Origin: Pseudomonas poae
GTDB taxonomy: Bacteria > Pseudomonadota > Gammaproteobacteria > Pseudomonadales > Pseudomonadaceae
NCBI RefSeq assembly: GCF_001439785.1
Contig: NZ_JYLI01000006.1
Coordinates: 62,001 to 126,000 of the forward strand
Direction: 5' to 3'
Length of the DNA: 64,000 nt
A program made the position numbers and the translations under genes. This document shows positions 7,919-17,287 of the stretch, in pieces (the first letter of the stretch is position 1; every line of letters starts with the position of its first letter). A model generated the notes under the pieces. That model was given only the letters and a program-made list of their open reading frames with translations, ran no database searches and was not told the DNA's origin.

Positions 7919-8372
7919 GCGCCTGGCCAGCAGCGCCGTGTTGAGTGCGGTGCTGGTCAGCAGCCGAGCCTTGGCCGATTGCTGGGAAGACGTGGCCGGT
8001 CGCTACGATATTGAACCGGAACTGCTGCAGGCCATCGCGGCGGTGGAGTCGGGATACCGCGCGAACGCGATGAACAACGCGAACAGCGACGGCAGCCGCG
8101 ATATCGGCTTGATGCAGATCAACAGCGTGCACCTGCCACGCTTGCTCAAACAGGGCATTACCGAAGAGCGGCTGCTGAGCGAACCCTGTCTGTCGGTGGA
8201 AGTGGGCGCATCGATCCTCGCCGGGTTTATCCAGCGGTTCGGTTACAACTGGACGGCCGTGGGTTCCTACAACGCGGGAGCAGGGGCGGGGCCGCAGCGT
8301 GATGCATTGCGCGAGCAATATGCGCAAAAAATCTGGGCCCGGTATGAGGCGCTGGTTGCGCTGCGTCACTGA
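7911..8372 (+). CDS. IagB-like lytic transglycosylase
   Basis: A 153-residue periplasmic SLT-family enzyme expected to cleave peptidoglycan so that a secretion apparatus can cross the wall. Signal peptide about residues 1-22 (MIKRLASSAVLSAVLVSSRALA). Catalytic Glu46 is in AIAAVESGYR, followed by GLMQIN at 66-71 and AVGSYNAG near the C-terminus. Size and motifs match the type III-associated IagB/IpgF group. The ATG lies inside the end of the winged-helix gene (eight-base overlap), so the two are translationally coupled, mirroring the hilA-iagB order of Salmonella SPI-1. Confidence 0.85.
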   Translation: MIKRLASSAVLSAVLVSSRALADCWEDVAGRYDIEPELLQAIAAVESGYRANAMNNANSDGSRDIGLMQINSVHLPRLLKQGITEERLLSEPCLSVEVGASILAGFIQRFGYNWTAVGSYNAGAGAGPQRDALREQYAQKIWARYEALVALRH

Positions 8373-8457
8373 CGATCAGGCGGCATGCCTCGCGCCAGGG
8401 TGGTCACCCCGGCTATAATCGCGCCACCTTTCGCCGCCATCCGAGTCTAGCCCGCCC

Positions 8458-9498
8458 ATGTATAACCTGGCCCGCCAGCTGTTGTTCAAACTCTCCCCGG
8501 AAACCTCCCACGATCTGTCCCTGGACCTGATCGGTGCCGGCGGCCGCCTGGGGCTCAATGGCCTGGTCTGCAAGGCGCCGGCGAAAATGCCGGTGTCGGT
8601 GATGGGGCTCGAGTTTCCCAACCCGGTCGGGCTGGCCGCCGGCCTGGATAAGAACGGCGCCGCCATCGACGGTTTTGCACAGTTGGGTTTCGGCTTTGTC
8701 GAAATCGGCACCGTGACGCCACGGCCGCAACCGGGTAATCCCAAGCCACGCATCTTCCGCCTGCCGGAAGCCGAGGCGATCATCAACCGCATGGGCTTTA
8801 ACAACCTGGGCGTCGACCACCTGCTGTCGCGGGTCCAGGCGGCGAAGTACAAGGGCATCCTGGGCATCAATATCGGCAAGAACTTCGACACCCCGGTCGA
8901 GCGCGCAGTGGATGACTACCTGATCTGCCTGGACAAGGTCTACGCCCACGCCAGCTACGTCACCGTCAACGTCAGCTCGCCCAACACGCCGGGCCTGCGC
9001 AGCCTGCAGTTCGGCGACTCGCTCAAACAGTTGCTCGAAGCCCTGCGCCAGCGCCAGGAAGACCTGGCCGTGCGGCATGGCAAGCGCGTGCCGCTGGCGA
9101 TCAAGATTGCCCCGGACATGAGCGACGCGGAGACGATCCTGGTAGCCCAGGCCCTGGTGGATTCGGGGATGGATGCGGTGATTGCGACCAACACCACCCT
9201 GAGCCGCGCAGGTGTCGAAGGTCTGGCCCATGGTGATGAGGCGGGCGGGCTCTCGGGCGCACCGGTTCGCGATCAGAGCACCCACATCGTCAAGGTGCTG
9301 GCGGCTGAACTTGCCGGGCGCTTGCCCATCATCGCCGTGGGCGGCATTACCGAAGGCAAGCACGCCGCCGAGAAAATAGCGGCCGGCGCAAGCCTGGTGC
9401 AGCTGTACTCCGGCTTTATCTACAAGGGACCGGCGCTGATCCGCGAATCGGTGGATGCCATCGTGGCGAGCGGGCTTGCCCCAGTGCCGTTCAGTTAA
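8458..9498 (+). CDS. pyrD: Dihydroorotate dehydrogenase (quinone), class 2
   Basis: Fourth step of pyrimidine synthesis: oxidises dihydroorotate to orotate with FMN and ubiquinone at the inner membrane. 346 residues, normal for class 2. The N-terminal [20 protein letters not shown] is the membrane-association helix of the family. [10 protein letters not shown] and [12 protein letters not shown] carry FMN and substrate residues, the latter with the catalytic serine. AVGGI and YSGFIYKGP are the C-terminal phosphate-binding segments. Monocistronic on the plus strand, followed by REP repeats. Confidence 0.96.
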   Translation: MYNLARQLLFKLSPETSHDLSLDLIGAGGRLGLNGLVCKAPAKMPVSVMGLEFPNPVGLAAGLDKNGAAIDGFAQLGFGFVEIGTVTPRPQPGNPKPRIFRLPEAEAIINRMGFNNLGVDHLLSRVQAAKYKGILGINIGKNFDTPVERAVDDYLICLDKVYAHASYVTVNVSSPNTPGLRSLQFGDSLKQLLEALRQRQEDLAVRHGKRVPLAIKIAPDMSDAETILVAQALVDSGMDAVIATNTTLSRAGVEGLAHGDEAGGLSGAPVRDQSTHIVKVLAAELAGRLPIIAVGGITEGKHAAEKIAAGASLVQLYSGFIYKGPALIRESVDAIVASGLAPVPFS

Positions 9499-9532
9499 GC
9501 GAACGCGATGCCCAAAGTAACCAAGATCAAAT

Positions 9533-9602
9533 GTGGGAGCGGGCTTGCCCGCGAAGGCGTCGGCCCAGCAAACATTGAGGTCGACTGACCCACCGCTCCC
9601 AC
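9533..9602. repeat. REP doublet downstream of pyrD
   Basis: GTGGGAGCGGGCTTGCCCGCGAAGGC at the left and the complementary CCGCTCCCACAGGG at the right form an imperfect inverted pair about 70 bases long. It directly precedes the larger doublet at 9631-9783. Confidence 0.7.
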
Positions 9603-9630
9603 AGGGAATCTGCGCTTAACTGACTGGCAT

Positions 9631-9783
9631 TAGGGCTTGCCCCGCTTTGGGGTGCGAAGCGCCGCCCCCAAGCCAGCAAACCGCGGTGTACCTGATACGG
9701 CTCAGCGCCGGGTTTTGGGGCTGCTGCGCAGCCCAACGCAGGGCAAGCCTGCTCGCCACAGGGAATCACGCTTAACTGAGCGG
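9631..9783. repeat. Inverted REP doublet, copy 2 of 4
   Basis: Same unit as 3749-3931: GGGCTTGCCCCGCTTTGGGG at the left, CCTGATACGGCTCAGCGC in the spacer, then GGGGCTGCTGCGCAGCCCAA and GGCAAGCCTGCTCGCCACAG at the right. The rest of the pyrD-rmf gap (9499-9945) holds only the neighbouring REP doublet and the rmf terminator. Confidence 0.85.
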
Positions 9784-9834
9784 GCAAGGGTTAACCCACA
9801 ATAAGCGCTAGCCTCAATGGGTTTTGCCATCCAA

Positions 9835-9860
9835 TAAAAAGGGCTCCATAAGGAGCCCCT
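9835..9860 (-). terminator. Intrinsic terminator of rmf
   Basis: On the minus strand GGGGCTCC-TTAT-GGAGCCC is followed by TTTTTATT. It lies about 85 bases downstream of the rmf stop, with no other gene to serve. Confidence 0.88.
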
Positions 9861-9945
9861 GGGCCGAAGCCCGCCGCCTGGGTAAGGCGTGCGTGGTTAA
9901 GTCGTTACATAGTCAAAGGTGGTATGTCGGAATTAGATGCCTTGA

Positions 9946-10161
9946 TTAGCCGACGGCGTGAAGTTCGTTGAGTCTGTGGATGCCCGCAGTGCCAGTCATA
10001 CCGTCCCAGTTGTCGCCACGTCCTTCTCGCCAGCCGTTGATCCAGGCTTGGCGTACCGACGGTAGAGTAAATGGGCAAAGCTCACGGGATTTGCCATGAA
10101 CGCCATATTGATATCCGCGTAAAAATGCTCTTTCCAACGGATCACGCTTGAGTCTTCTCAT
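9946..10161 (-). CDS. rmf: Ribosome modulation factor
   Basis: A 71-residue basic protein that dimerises 70S ribosomes into inactive 100S particles in stationary phase or under stress. The sequence begins MRRLKRDPLERAFLRGYQYG and contains GKSRELCPF and WINGWREGR, which match the family throughout its length. It sits between pyrD and rlmL, the usual pseudomonad position, with its own terminator. Confidence 0.95.
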   Translation of the reverse strand: MRRLKRDPLERAFLRGYQYGVHGKSRELCPFTLPSVRQAWINGWREGRGDNWDGMTGTAGIHRLNELHAVG

Positions 10162-10692
10162 AGGGTGTTTCCCTCACTGGTTGACTGTCTAGATATCCTT
10201 CGGCCTCGTCTGGGGCCGGGCAGAGTGTTCTGCCGTTGGTGGGCTCGCTGCCGGCGTGGCGAGCCTGTGTGTCGGCGTCGTTACGGCGCCAACCTGTGTT
10301 GAGTTCTAACCAATAGGTCACATGGATTCAATGATCGTTTTGTCATAAGCACGTAACGTTTTGGATGCTATAGCCATAAGCTGGGATGGCTTTTCGCCCC
10401 TTTTTATCGGCAAAGCCAGCTATGATGTGCCCCGCGATGGCCATGGGTTCAATCCCTTGGTGAGAATGCCCGCCCGTTGCAGTCGGTTATTATTCGACGA
10501 AGGGTCGGAATATTTCTTTTTGTTGCCTAACATTATTGATCTGCCTCTGTATTCAGGGCCCACGGGTCCTATCGCCGGGGTGGAACGGCACATTCGTGCC
10601 ACGCGAGCACTCTTCAAGAAAAGTGCTTGATTGAAAACCGAACCGGCGATGCGTTGCCCGTTCATTTATTGCTGAAAAGCCTGGAATGCCCC
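10162..10692. other. rmf-rlmL intergenic region, no convincing gene
   Basis: A 531-base divergent gap that must contain the rmf and rlmL promoters. A TTG-started 89-codon frame (10361-10630, plus) and an antisense 81-codon frame (10420-10665) are open, but neither resembles a known family and neither has a good ribosome-binding site. The part around 10480-10540 is AT-richer than its surroundings. Confidence 0.5.
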
Positions 10693-12957
10693 ATGTCGGA
10701 CCGTTTTGAACTCTTCCTCACTTGCCCCAAAGGCCTCGAAGGCCTGCTGATCGAGGAAGCCGTCGGGCTTGGCCTTGAGGACGCCCGCGAGCACACCTCG
10801 GCCGTGCGCGGCATGGCCGACATGGAGACCGCCTACCGCTTGTGCCTCTGGTCGCGTCTGGCCAACCGCGTGCTGCTGGTGCTCAAGCGCTTCCCGATGA
10901 AGGACGCCGAAGACCTCTATCACGGCGTGCTGGACATCGAGTGGGCCGAGCACATGGTCCCCGACGGCACCCTTGCCGTTGAATTCAGCGGCCATGGTTC
11001 GGGCATCGACAACACCCACTTCGGCGCGCTGAAGGTCAAGGATGCGATTGTCGACAAACTGCGCACCCCCACCGGCGAACGACCGTCCATCGACAAAATC
11101 AACCCGGACCTGCGCATCCACCTGCGCCTGGACCGTGGCGAAGCCATCCTCTCCCTCGACCTGTCCGGCCACAGCCTGCACCAGCGCGGTTACCGCCTGC
11201 AGCAGGGCGCCGCGCCGCTGAAGGAAAACCTTGCGGCCGCAATCCTGATCCGTGCCGGCTGGCCGCGCATTGCCGCTGAAGGCGGCGCGCTGACTGACCC
11301 GATGTGCGGCGTGGGCACCTTTCTGGTCGAAGGCGCAATGATCGCCGCCGACATGGCGCCCAACCTCAACCGCGAACTGTGGGGCTTCACCACCTGGCTC
11401 GGCCACGTGCCGGCGCTGTGGAAGAAGCTTCACGCCGAAGCGTCGGAACGCGCCGCCATCGGCATGAACAAACCGCCGCTGTGGGTGCGTGGCTACGAAG
11501 CCGACCCGCGCCTGATCCAGCCCGCGCGCAACAACATCGAACGCGCAGGTCTGAGCCACTGGATCAAGGTGTACCAGGGCGAAGTCGGCACCTTCGAGCC
11601 GCGTCCGGACCAGAACCAGAAAGGCCTGGTCATCTGCAACCCGCCCTACGGCGAGCGTCTGGGTGACGAAGCCAGCCTGTTGTACCTTTACCAGAACCTC
11701 GGCGAGCGTCTGCGTCAGGCCTGCATGGGCTGGGAAGCGGCGGTGTTTACCGGCGCGCCGGACCTTGGCAAGCGCATGGGCATCCGCAGCCACAAACAGT
11801 ATTCGTTCTGGAACGGCGCATTGCCGTGCAAGCTGCTGCTGATCAAGGTCAACCCGGATCAGTTCGTCACCGGCGAGCGTCGCACCCCCGAACAGCGCCA
11901 GGCCGAACGCGAGCAGGCCGCTTACGACCAGGCCCCGCTCGAGCCGCAGGAGCGCCAGTACAACAAGAACGGCAACCCGATCAAACCGGCGCCAGCGCCG
12001 GTCGTCGAGCAGGCACGCTTGAGCGAAGGCGGGCAGATGTTTGCCAACCGCCTGCAGAAAAACCTCAAGCTGCTGGGCAAGTGGGCCAAGCGTGAAGGCG
12101 TGGATTGCTACCGCGTGTACGACGCCGATATGCCGGAATACTCCATGGCCATCGACCTGTACCACGATTGGGTCCATGTGCAGGAATACGCCGCGCCCAA
12201 GTCCATCGACCCGGAAAAAGCCTCGGCGCGCATGTTCGATGCCTTGGCCGCGATTCCCCAGGCGCTCAACATCGACAAGAGCCGCGTGGTGGTCAAGCGT
12301 CGCGAGCGCCAGAGCGGCACCAAGCAGTACGAGCGCCAAAGCGCCCAGGGCAAATTCACCGAGGTCAGCGAAGGCGGCGTGAAGCTGCTGGTCAACCTCA
12401 CCGACTACCTGGACACCGGCCTGTTCCTCGACCACCGGCCGATGCGCATGCGCATCCAGAAGGAAGCGGCCGGCAAGCGCTTTCTCAATCTGTACTGCTA
12501 CACCGCCACTGCCAGCGTGCACGCCGCCAAAGGTGGCGCGCGCAGCACCACCAGCGTCGACCTGTCCAAGACCTACCTGGACTGGGCGCGTCGCAACTTC
12601 TCGCTCAACGGCTTCTCCGACAAGAACCGCCTGGAGCAGGGCGATGTGATGGCGTGGCTGGAGGCGAGCCGCGATGAGTTCGACCTGATCTTCATCGACC
12701 CGCCGACCTTCTCCAACTCCAAACGCATGGAAGGCATCTTCGACGTACAGCGCGACCACGTGCAGTTGCTCGACCTGGCCATGGCGCGTCTGGCGCCGGG
12801 CGGCGTGCTGTATTTCTCGAACAACTTCCGCAAGTTCGTGCTCGAGGACAACCTCAGCGAGCGCTACGCCGTCGAGGAAATCAGCGACAAGACCCTCGAC
12901 CCGGATTTTGCGCGCAACGCCAAGATCCACCGCGCCTGGAAAATCACCGCGCGTTGA
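10693..12957 (+). CDS. rlmL: Bifunctional 23S rRNA (guanine-N2)-/(guanine-N7)-methyltransferase
   Basis: Also called RlmKL. It methylates 23S rRNA at G2445 (N2) and G2069 (N7) and helps assemble the 50S subunit. 754 residues. An N-terminal THUMP domain (about 50-165) is followed by the first methyltransferase domain (TDPMCGVGTFLVEGA, catalytic ICNPPYGERLG near residue 318). A charged linker leads to the second methyltransferase domain (FLNLYCYTATASVHAAKGGA, IFIDPPTFSNS). The start MSDRFELFLTCPKGLEGLL fits the family N-terminus; the frame is open 22 codons further upstream but without support. Confidence 0.95.
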   Translation: MSDRFELFLTCPKGLEGLLIEEAVGLGLEDAREHTSAVRGMADMETAYRLCLWSRLANRVLLVLKRFPMKDAEDLYHGVLDIEWAEHMVPDGTLAVEFSGHGSGIDNTHFGALKVKDAIVDKLRTPTGERPSIDKINPDLRIHLRLDRGEAILSLDLSGHSLHQRGYRLQQGAAPLKENLAAAILIRAGWPRIAAEGGALTDPMCGVGTFLVEGAMIAADMAPNLNRELWGFTTWLGHVPALWKKLHAEASERAAIGMNKPPLWVRGYEADPRLIQPARNNIERAGLSHWIKVYQGEVGTFEPRPDQNQKGLVICNPPYGERLGDEASLLYLYQNLGERLRQACMGWEAAVFTGAPDLGKRMGIRSHKQYSFWNGALPCKLLLIKVNPDQFVTGERRTPEQRQAEREQAAYDQAPLEPQERQYNKNGNPIKPAPAPVVEQARLSEGGQMFANRLQKNLKLLGKWAKREGVDCYRVYDADMPEYSMAIDLYHDWVHVQEYAAPKSIDPEKASARMFDALAAIPQALNIDKSRVVVKRRERQSGTKQYERQSAQGKFTEVSEGGVKLLVNLTDYLDTGLFLDHRPMRMRIQKEAAGKRFLNLYCYTATASVHAAKGGARSTTSVDLSKTYLDWARRNFSLNGFSDKNRLEQGDVMAWLEASRDEFDLIFIDPPTFSNSKRMEGIFDVQRDHVQLLDLAMARLAPGGVLYFSNNFRKFVLEDNLSERYAVEEISDKTLDPDFARNAKIHRAWKITAR

Positions 12958-12968
12958 TCGATGCGTGT

Positions 12969-13004
12969 CCACTGCAGGCGCGAGTTTACTTGCTCCTGCA
13001 GTGG
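12969..13004 (+). terminator. Hairpin downstream of rlmL
   Basis: CCACTGCAGG...CCTGCAGTGG is a perfect ten-base inverted repeat eleven bases after the rlmL stop, followed only by TTT. It is likely the rlmL terminator, though the T-run is weak. Confidence 0.6.
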
Positions 13005-13093
13005 TTTGAGGCTGGTCAAACCCCGGGCCTATGGCTATAACTAAGGCCTGGCCAACGTGACATCCCCGCACGTTGGCGTCTTGAGTGTTGTCC

Positions 13094-15475
13094 ATGCCGT
13101 TGCAAGCCGTCCGCCCAAAAATACTAGGCTTTATCAGTGAGCAGGCCTCCGCCTGGATGGTGGCGTCGGTGGTATTCCTGGCAGGGGTTGCCTTGACCAT
13201 CGTGGTTGCGTGGGCAGCGCGCGAACTCAATCAGCAGCAAGTGCGCCAACGCTTCCAATTGTTGGTCGGCGAGCGCTTCAGCCGCCTGCAGGAACGCTTC
13301 GAAGACCAGGAGCAACGCCTGGGTAGCCTGCAACGTTTCTTCATCAATTCCCAGGACGTCACCCGCGCAGAGTTCGACGGCTTCGCCCAGCCCTTGCTGC
13401 TGCACGCGCGCGCCTATGCGTGGGCGCCCCGCGTATTGCACGAACAGCGCAGCCGGTTTGAGCAGGACATGTCTCGCGCGCACGGTACGCCATTTGCCAT
13501 CCGTGAACTCAATGCGGTCGGCGAACTGGCCCCGGCGGCCGAGCGTGATGAATACGTGCCGGTGCTGTACAGCCAGACCCAGAGCCTGTTCGGCTCGCCA
13601 CTGGGGTTCGACCTGCTGGCCCAGCCCATGCGGCGCTCTACCCTTGAGCGGGCGCAGAAGAGCGGCAAGCTGGCGGTGTCCCAACCCATCCAACTGGTCG
13701 GCGTGGAGCCGGCCTACGCGCCGGGAGTGCTGCTGGTTGCGCCGGTCGCTTCCCCGGCAGGGGAGCCGTTCGGTTTCGTGATGGCTGCGATCAGCATGCG
13801 CCAGTTGGTGGCCGACGGCCTGCCCAGGCCCGACCGCGATAACCTGGTGACGCAGATCGTCGACACCTCCGACCTGCAGCAACGCATGCTGTATGAGTCA
13901 GGCAACACGCCAAGCGACGGCGACCTTAGCGTGACTCGGCGCCTGACCCTGGGCGACCATGTCTACGCCCTGACCTTGCGTCCCAGTCAGGTGTTTGACC
14001 GGTCCAGCCGCTCCTCGATGGCCAGCATTTTGAGTATGGGCGGGCTGCTCAGCCTGCTGGTTGCAGCCTTGCTCTACGTGCTGGTCAGCCAGCGTCAGCG
14101 TGCGCTCAAACTGGTGGAGCAGCGCACCGTGCAACTGCGCGTGCGCGAGCAGGAACTGCGCGGCGCCCATAGCCAGCTGCGCAGCGTGCTGAATGCCGCC
14201 ACTCAAGTCGCCATCATCGCCACCGACCTGCGCGGCGTGATCACTACCTTCAACGCCGGTGCTGAACAGATGCTTGGGTTCAAGGCCGCCGAAGTGGTTG
14301 GGCGCGCCACCCTCGAAAGCCTGCACCTGGCGTCGGAGCTGGAAGCCAGCGCCGCGAGCGTGAGCCTGTTGCTGGGCAAGCGTATCCCGCCGGGCCAGGC
14401 CATGCTGGTGCAGAGCCCGGACAGCCTGCACGAGGCGCGCGAATGGACCCTGGTCCGCGAAGATGGCAGCCAGTTGATCGTGAATATGCTCGGCACTGCA
14501 TTGCTCGATGACCATGGCCTGTGGGTGGGGCATCTGGCGATCTACCTCGACGTGACCGAGCAAAAGCGCGCCTACGAGGCTCTGGCTGCACGGGATCGCC
14601 TGCTGAAAAAACTCAGCGCCCACGTACCCGGCGGGATTTTCCAGTTCACCCTCAAGCGCCGGGGCGACTGGCGCTTCATCTATGCCAGCGATGGCATGCG
14701 CGATATCTATGAAATCGAGGTAGGGGTGTTGCAGCACGACGCGGAAAAGGTCTTCGAGCGTATCCACCCGTTGGACGTCGAGCGCATACGCGCCTCGATT
14801 CGCTCGTCGGCCGTGCAGTTGAGCCATTGGCGCGAAGAGTATCGTGTGATCTTGCCGCAGCGCGGGTTGCGCTGGATTCGTGGCGAGGCCACACCGGAAG
14901 AATTACCCGGAGGCGGCACGCTGTGGCACGGTTATGTGTCGGATATTTCCGATCTCAAACGGGTAGAAGAAGAACTGCGTGCGTTGTCCATCACCGATTC
15001 CCTGACCGGCATCCACAACCGTCGCTACTTCCAGGACCGCCTCAAGTCCGAGATGGTGCGCGTCAGACGCACGTCAGGGGCGTTGTCGGTGATCATGCTC
15101 GATATCGACCACTTCAAGCGCATCAATGATCGCTATGGGCACGGGGTGGGCGACGGCGTGCTGCAGGAGCTGTGCAAGCGCATCGGCCAGCGCCTGCGCC
15201 GCACCGATGTGTTCTGCCGCTTGGGGGGCGAAGAGTTCATGGTGTTGTGCCCCGGTACCGACGGCCAACAGGCCTACAGCCTGGCGATGGAGCTGTGGGA
15301 ATCATTGCGCAGCGTACCGATGGATACCGTGGGTACGGTGACCGCCAGTTTTGGGGTGGCCAGTTGGCGTGTCGATGAGGGCATCGACGGGTTGCTGCTG
15401 CGCGCCGATTCGGCGGTGTACCTGGCCAAACAGGCAGGCCGTGACCGTGTCACGCCGGAAAAACTACCGGCCTGA
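13094..15475 (+). CDS. Membrane diguanylate cyclase with CHASE-like sensor, PAS and GGDEF domains
   Basis: A 793-residue signalling protein predicted to make cyclic-di-GMP. A transmembrane helix near residues 20-40 (VASVVFLAGVALTIVVAWA) and a second near 310-330 (LLSLLVAALLYVLVS) bracket a periplasmic CHASE-type domain (FAIRELN and LPRPDRDNLVTQIVD regions). Two cytoplasmic PAS/PAC units follow (NAATQVAIIATDLRGVI; a second around residues 510-620). The C-terminal GGDEF domain has the active-site motif GGEEF and, five residues before it, RRTD, the RxxD product-inhibition site. The cyclase should therefore be active and feedback-controlled. No EAL domain is present. The ATG at 13094 is preferred; a GTG three codons earlier is possible. 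Confidence 0.9.
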   Translation: MPLQAVRPKILGFISEQASAWMVASVVFLAGVALTIVVAWAARELNQQQVRQRFQLLVGERFSRLQERFEDQEQRLGSLQRFFINSQDVTRAEFDGFAQPLLLHARAYAWAPRVLHEQRSRFEQDMSRAHGTPFAIRELNAVGELAPAAERDEYVPVLYSQTQSLFGSPLGFDLLAQPMRRSTLERAQKSGKLAVSQPIQLVGVEPAYAPGVLLVAPVASPAGEPFGFVMAAISMRQLVADGLPRPDRDNLVTQIVDTSDLQQRMLYESGNTPSDGDLSVTRRLTLGDHVYALTLRPSQVFDRSSRSSMASILSMGGLLSLLVAALLYVLVSQRQRALKLVEQRTVQLRVREQELRGAHSQLRSVLNAATQVAIIATDLRGVITTFNAGAEQMLGFKAAEVVGRATLESLHLASELEASAASVSLLLGKRIPPGQAMLVQSPDSLHEAREWTLVREDGSQLIVNMLGTALLDDHGLWVGHLAIYLDVTEQKRAYEALAARDRLLKKLSAHVPGGIFQFTLKRRGDWRFIYASDGMRDIYEIEVGVLQHDAEKVFERIHPLDVERIRASIRSSAVQLSHWREEYRVILPQRGLRWIRGEATPEELPGGGTLWHGYVSDISDLKRVEEELRALSITDSLTGIHNRRYFQDRLKSEMVRVRRTSGALSVIMLDIDHFKRINDRYGHGVGDGVLQELCKRIGQRLRRTDVFCRLGGEEFMVLCPGTDGQQAYSLAMELWESLRSVPMDTVGTVTASFGVASWRVDEGIDGLLLRADSAVYLAKQAGRDRVTPEKLPA

Positions 15476-15495
15476 AGGCAGACACAAAAACCAAG

Positions 15496-15521
15496 GTGGG
15501 AGGGAGCAAGCCCCCTCCCAC
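15496..15521. terminator. Bidirectional hairpin between the cyclase and dacB genes
   Basis: GTGGGAGGG-AGCAAG-CCCCCTCCCAC is a near-perfect REP-type palindrome in the 48-base gap between two convergent genes. Position and strength suggest it ends both transcripts. Confidence 0.6.
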
Positions 15522-15523
15522 AT

Positions 15524-16984
15524 TTAGAGCACCGGCGCTGCCGCCATCACTTTAGGCTGGCGATACAGGTCAAGCAGCACCTGGTCCAGCACCGACGAGG
15601 CGCCCCACGGCTTCGGATCGTTGAGGATCGCCACCACCGCCCAGGTGTAGCCGTTATTGTCGCGACTGAACCCGGCAATCGCGCGTACGGTGTTCAGGGT
15701 GCCGGTCTTGACGTGGGCTTCGCCGCGCATGGCGGTGGTCTTCAGGCGTTTACGCATGGTGCCGTCGGTGCCGGCAATCGGCAGGGAGCTGATGTATTCG
15801 GCGGCATACGGGCTTTTCCACGCGGCCTGCAACATGGCGGCCATTTCACGGGCGCTGACGCGTTCGGCGCGGGACAGGCCGGAACCATTCTCCATCACCA
15901 GGTGCGGCGCGGTGATGCCTTTCTTCGCCAGCCACTGGCGCACCACACGCTGCGCGGCCTTGGCATCGTCGCCATCGGCATCGTTGCGAAATTGCGCGCC
16001 CAGGCTCAGGAACAACTGCTGGGCCATGGTGTTGTTACTGTATTTGTTGATGTCGCGGATGATTTCCGCCAGATCCGGCGAGAATGCGCGGGCCAGTACC
16101 TTGGCGCTTTTGGGCACCGGCGCCTGGAGGTCACGGCCCTGGATACTGCCCCCCAACTCTTTCCAGATGGCGCGCACGGCGCCGGCGGTGTAGGTGGCGT
16201 GGTCGAGCAGCGACAGGTAGGTCTGCGAACTGCAGCCATCGGCCAACTGGCCGCTGACGGTCACGGTGACGCTGCCATCGGCGGCGCTGACCGGGTTGTA
16301 GCGCACATCGCCGGTGCACTGCTTGGCGTTGGAAACCTTCACCTGGTTATCGATACGGATGGTGGCAATCGGCGGCTCGACCGAGACGATCACCCGTCCC
16401 CCATCGTTACGCGTGACAAAGCGCAGGGCCTTGAGGTTGACCAGCAACGCGTCGGGCTTGACCAGAAACGGTTTGTTCTCGTCGTTGCCGTCGTCATTGA
16501 ACTCGGGCAGCAGCGGCTGGTTGAAGAAACTGCGGTCCAGCACCAGGTCGCCGGTGACTTGCTGCACGCCATTGGCCCGCAGGTCGCGCATCAGCAGCCA
16601 GAGTTTTTCCATGTTCAGCTTGGGGTCGCCGCCGCCCTTGAGGTACAGGTTGCCATGCAACACGCCACCGCTGAGGGTGCCGTCGGTGTAGAACTCGGTT
16701 TTCCACTGATGGTTGGGCCCCAGCATTTCCAGGGCCGCATAGGTGGTGACCAGCTTCATGGTGGAGGCGGGGTTCACTGAGACGTCGGCGTTGAATACAG
16801 TCGGCGTGCCCGGGCCGTTGAGCGGAATCATTACCAGGGACAGGGCGGTGTTTTGCAGCTTGGCTTTCTGCAGCGCTTGCGCCACGTTGGGCGGCAGGCT
16901 GTTATTGACGGGGGCGGCGGTGGCGGAAAAGGCCAGTGGCAGGAGCAGACCGGCGAGTAACAATGGACGCAAAGATTTGATCAT
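15524..16984 (-). CDS. dacB: D-alanyl-D-alanine carboxypeptidase/endopeptidase (PBP4)
   Basis: Periplasmic low-molecular-weight penicillin-binding protein that trims and cleaves peptidoglycan cross-links. 486 residues, the usual DacB length. Signal peptide MIKSLRPLLLAGLLLPLAF..., cleaved after ATA. Active-site motifs are all present: SxxK in PASTMKL, SxN in KYSNNTMAQ, and KTG in AHVKTGTL. The long insertion between the first two motifs is that of class C PBP4. The start at 16984 precedes the signal peptide directly; an open frame upstream is ignored. Confidence 0.94.
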   Translation of the reverse strand: MIKSLRPLLLAGLLLPLAFSATAAPVNNSLPPNVAQALQKAKLQNTALSLVMIPLNGPGTPTVFNADVSVNPASTMKLVTTYAALEMLGPNHQWKTEFYTDGTLSGGVLHGNLYLKGGGDPKLNMEKLWLLMRDLRANGVQQVTGDLVLDRSFFNQPLLPEFNDDGNDENKPFLVKPDALLVNLKALRFVTRNDGGRVIVSVEPPIATIRIDNQVKVSNAKQCTGDVRYNPVSAADGSVTVTVSGQLADGCSSQTYLSLLDHATYTAGAVRAIWKELGGSIQGRDLQAPVPKSAKVLARAFSPDLAEIIRDINKYSNNTMAQQLFLSLGAQFRNDADGDDAKAAQRVVRQWLAKKGITAPHLVMENGSGLSRAERVSAREMAAMLQAAWKSPYAAEYISSLPIAGTDGTMRKRLKTTAMRGEAHVKTGTLNTVRAIAGFSRDNNGYTWAVVAILNDPKPWGASSVLDQVLLDLYRQPKVMAAAPVL

Positions 16985-17255
16985 AAAAAATAGAACCCTG
17001 CTGCTGAGGAGGGTGAAAAAGGCGAGGGGAACGTAAGAAAATCCCTCAGTGATCATGAAAGTGTCGGCATTATGCCCCAAGGTCGCGCCACTTGTAGCTG
17101 AACGATAGCTGGAAATCGGCGTTTTTTTGCAGGCACGGCGTTGCTTTCACGGCAGCGTCAGCGGTGAGTTCATCGATTGAGTGATTTTGAACGGTTGTCC
17201 GGTGACTGAGACGTCACGGGCGTGGAGCACCAGAGCAGGGGCTCGCGTAAACAAA

Positions 17256-17280
17256 CAGGGCCATCACGAGGATGGCCCTG
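17256..17280 (-). terminator. Intrinsic terminator of yggL
   Basis: On the minus strand CAGGGCCATC-CTCGT-GATGGCCCTG is followed by TTTGTTT. It begins eight bases after the yggL stop. The rest of the 303-base dacB-yggL gap shows nothing else recognisable. Confidence 0.88.
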
Positions 17281-17287
17281 AGGACAA

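Noticed and set aside
10361..10630. 89-codon TTG-started frame between rmf and rlmL
   Set aside because: No ribosome-binding site or recognisable family, overlaps an equally long antisense frame, and lies where promoters are expected.
10666..13230. 854-codon open frame on the minus strand opposite rlmL
   Set aside because: Antisense shadow of a high-GC gene; the translation is low-complexity and rlmL on the plus strand has all catalytic motifs.
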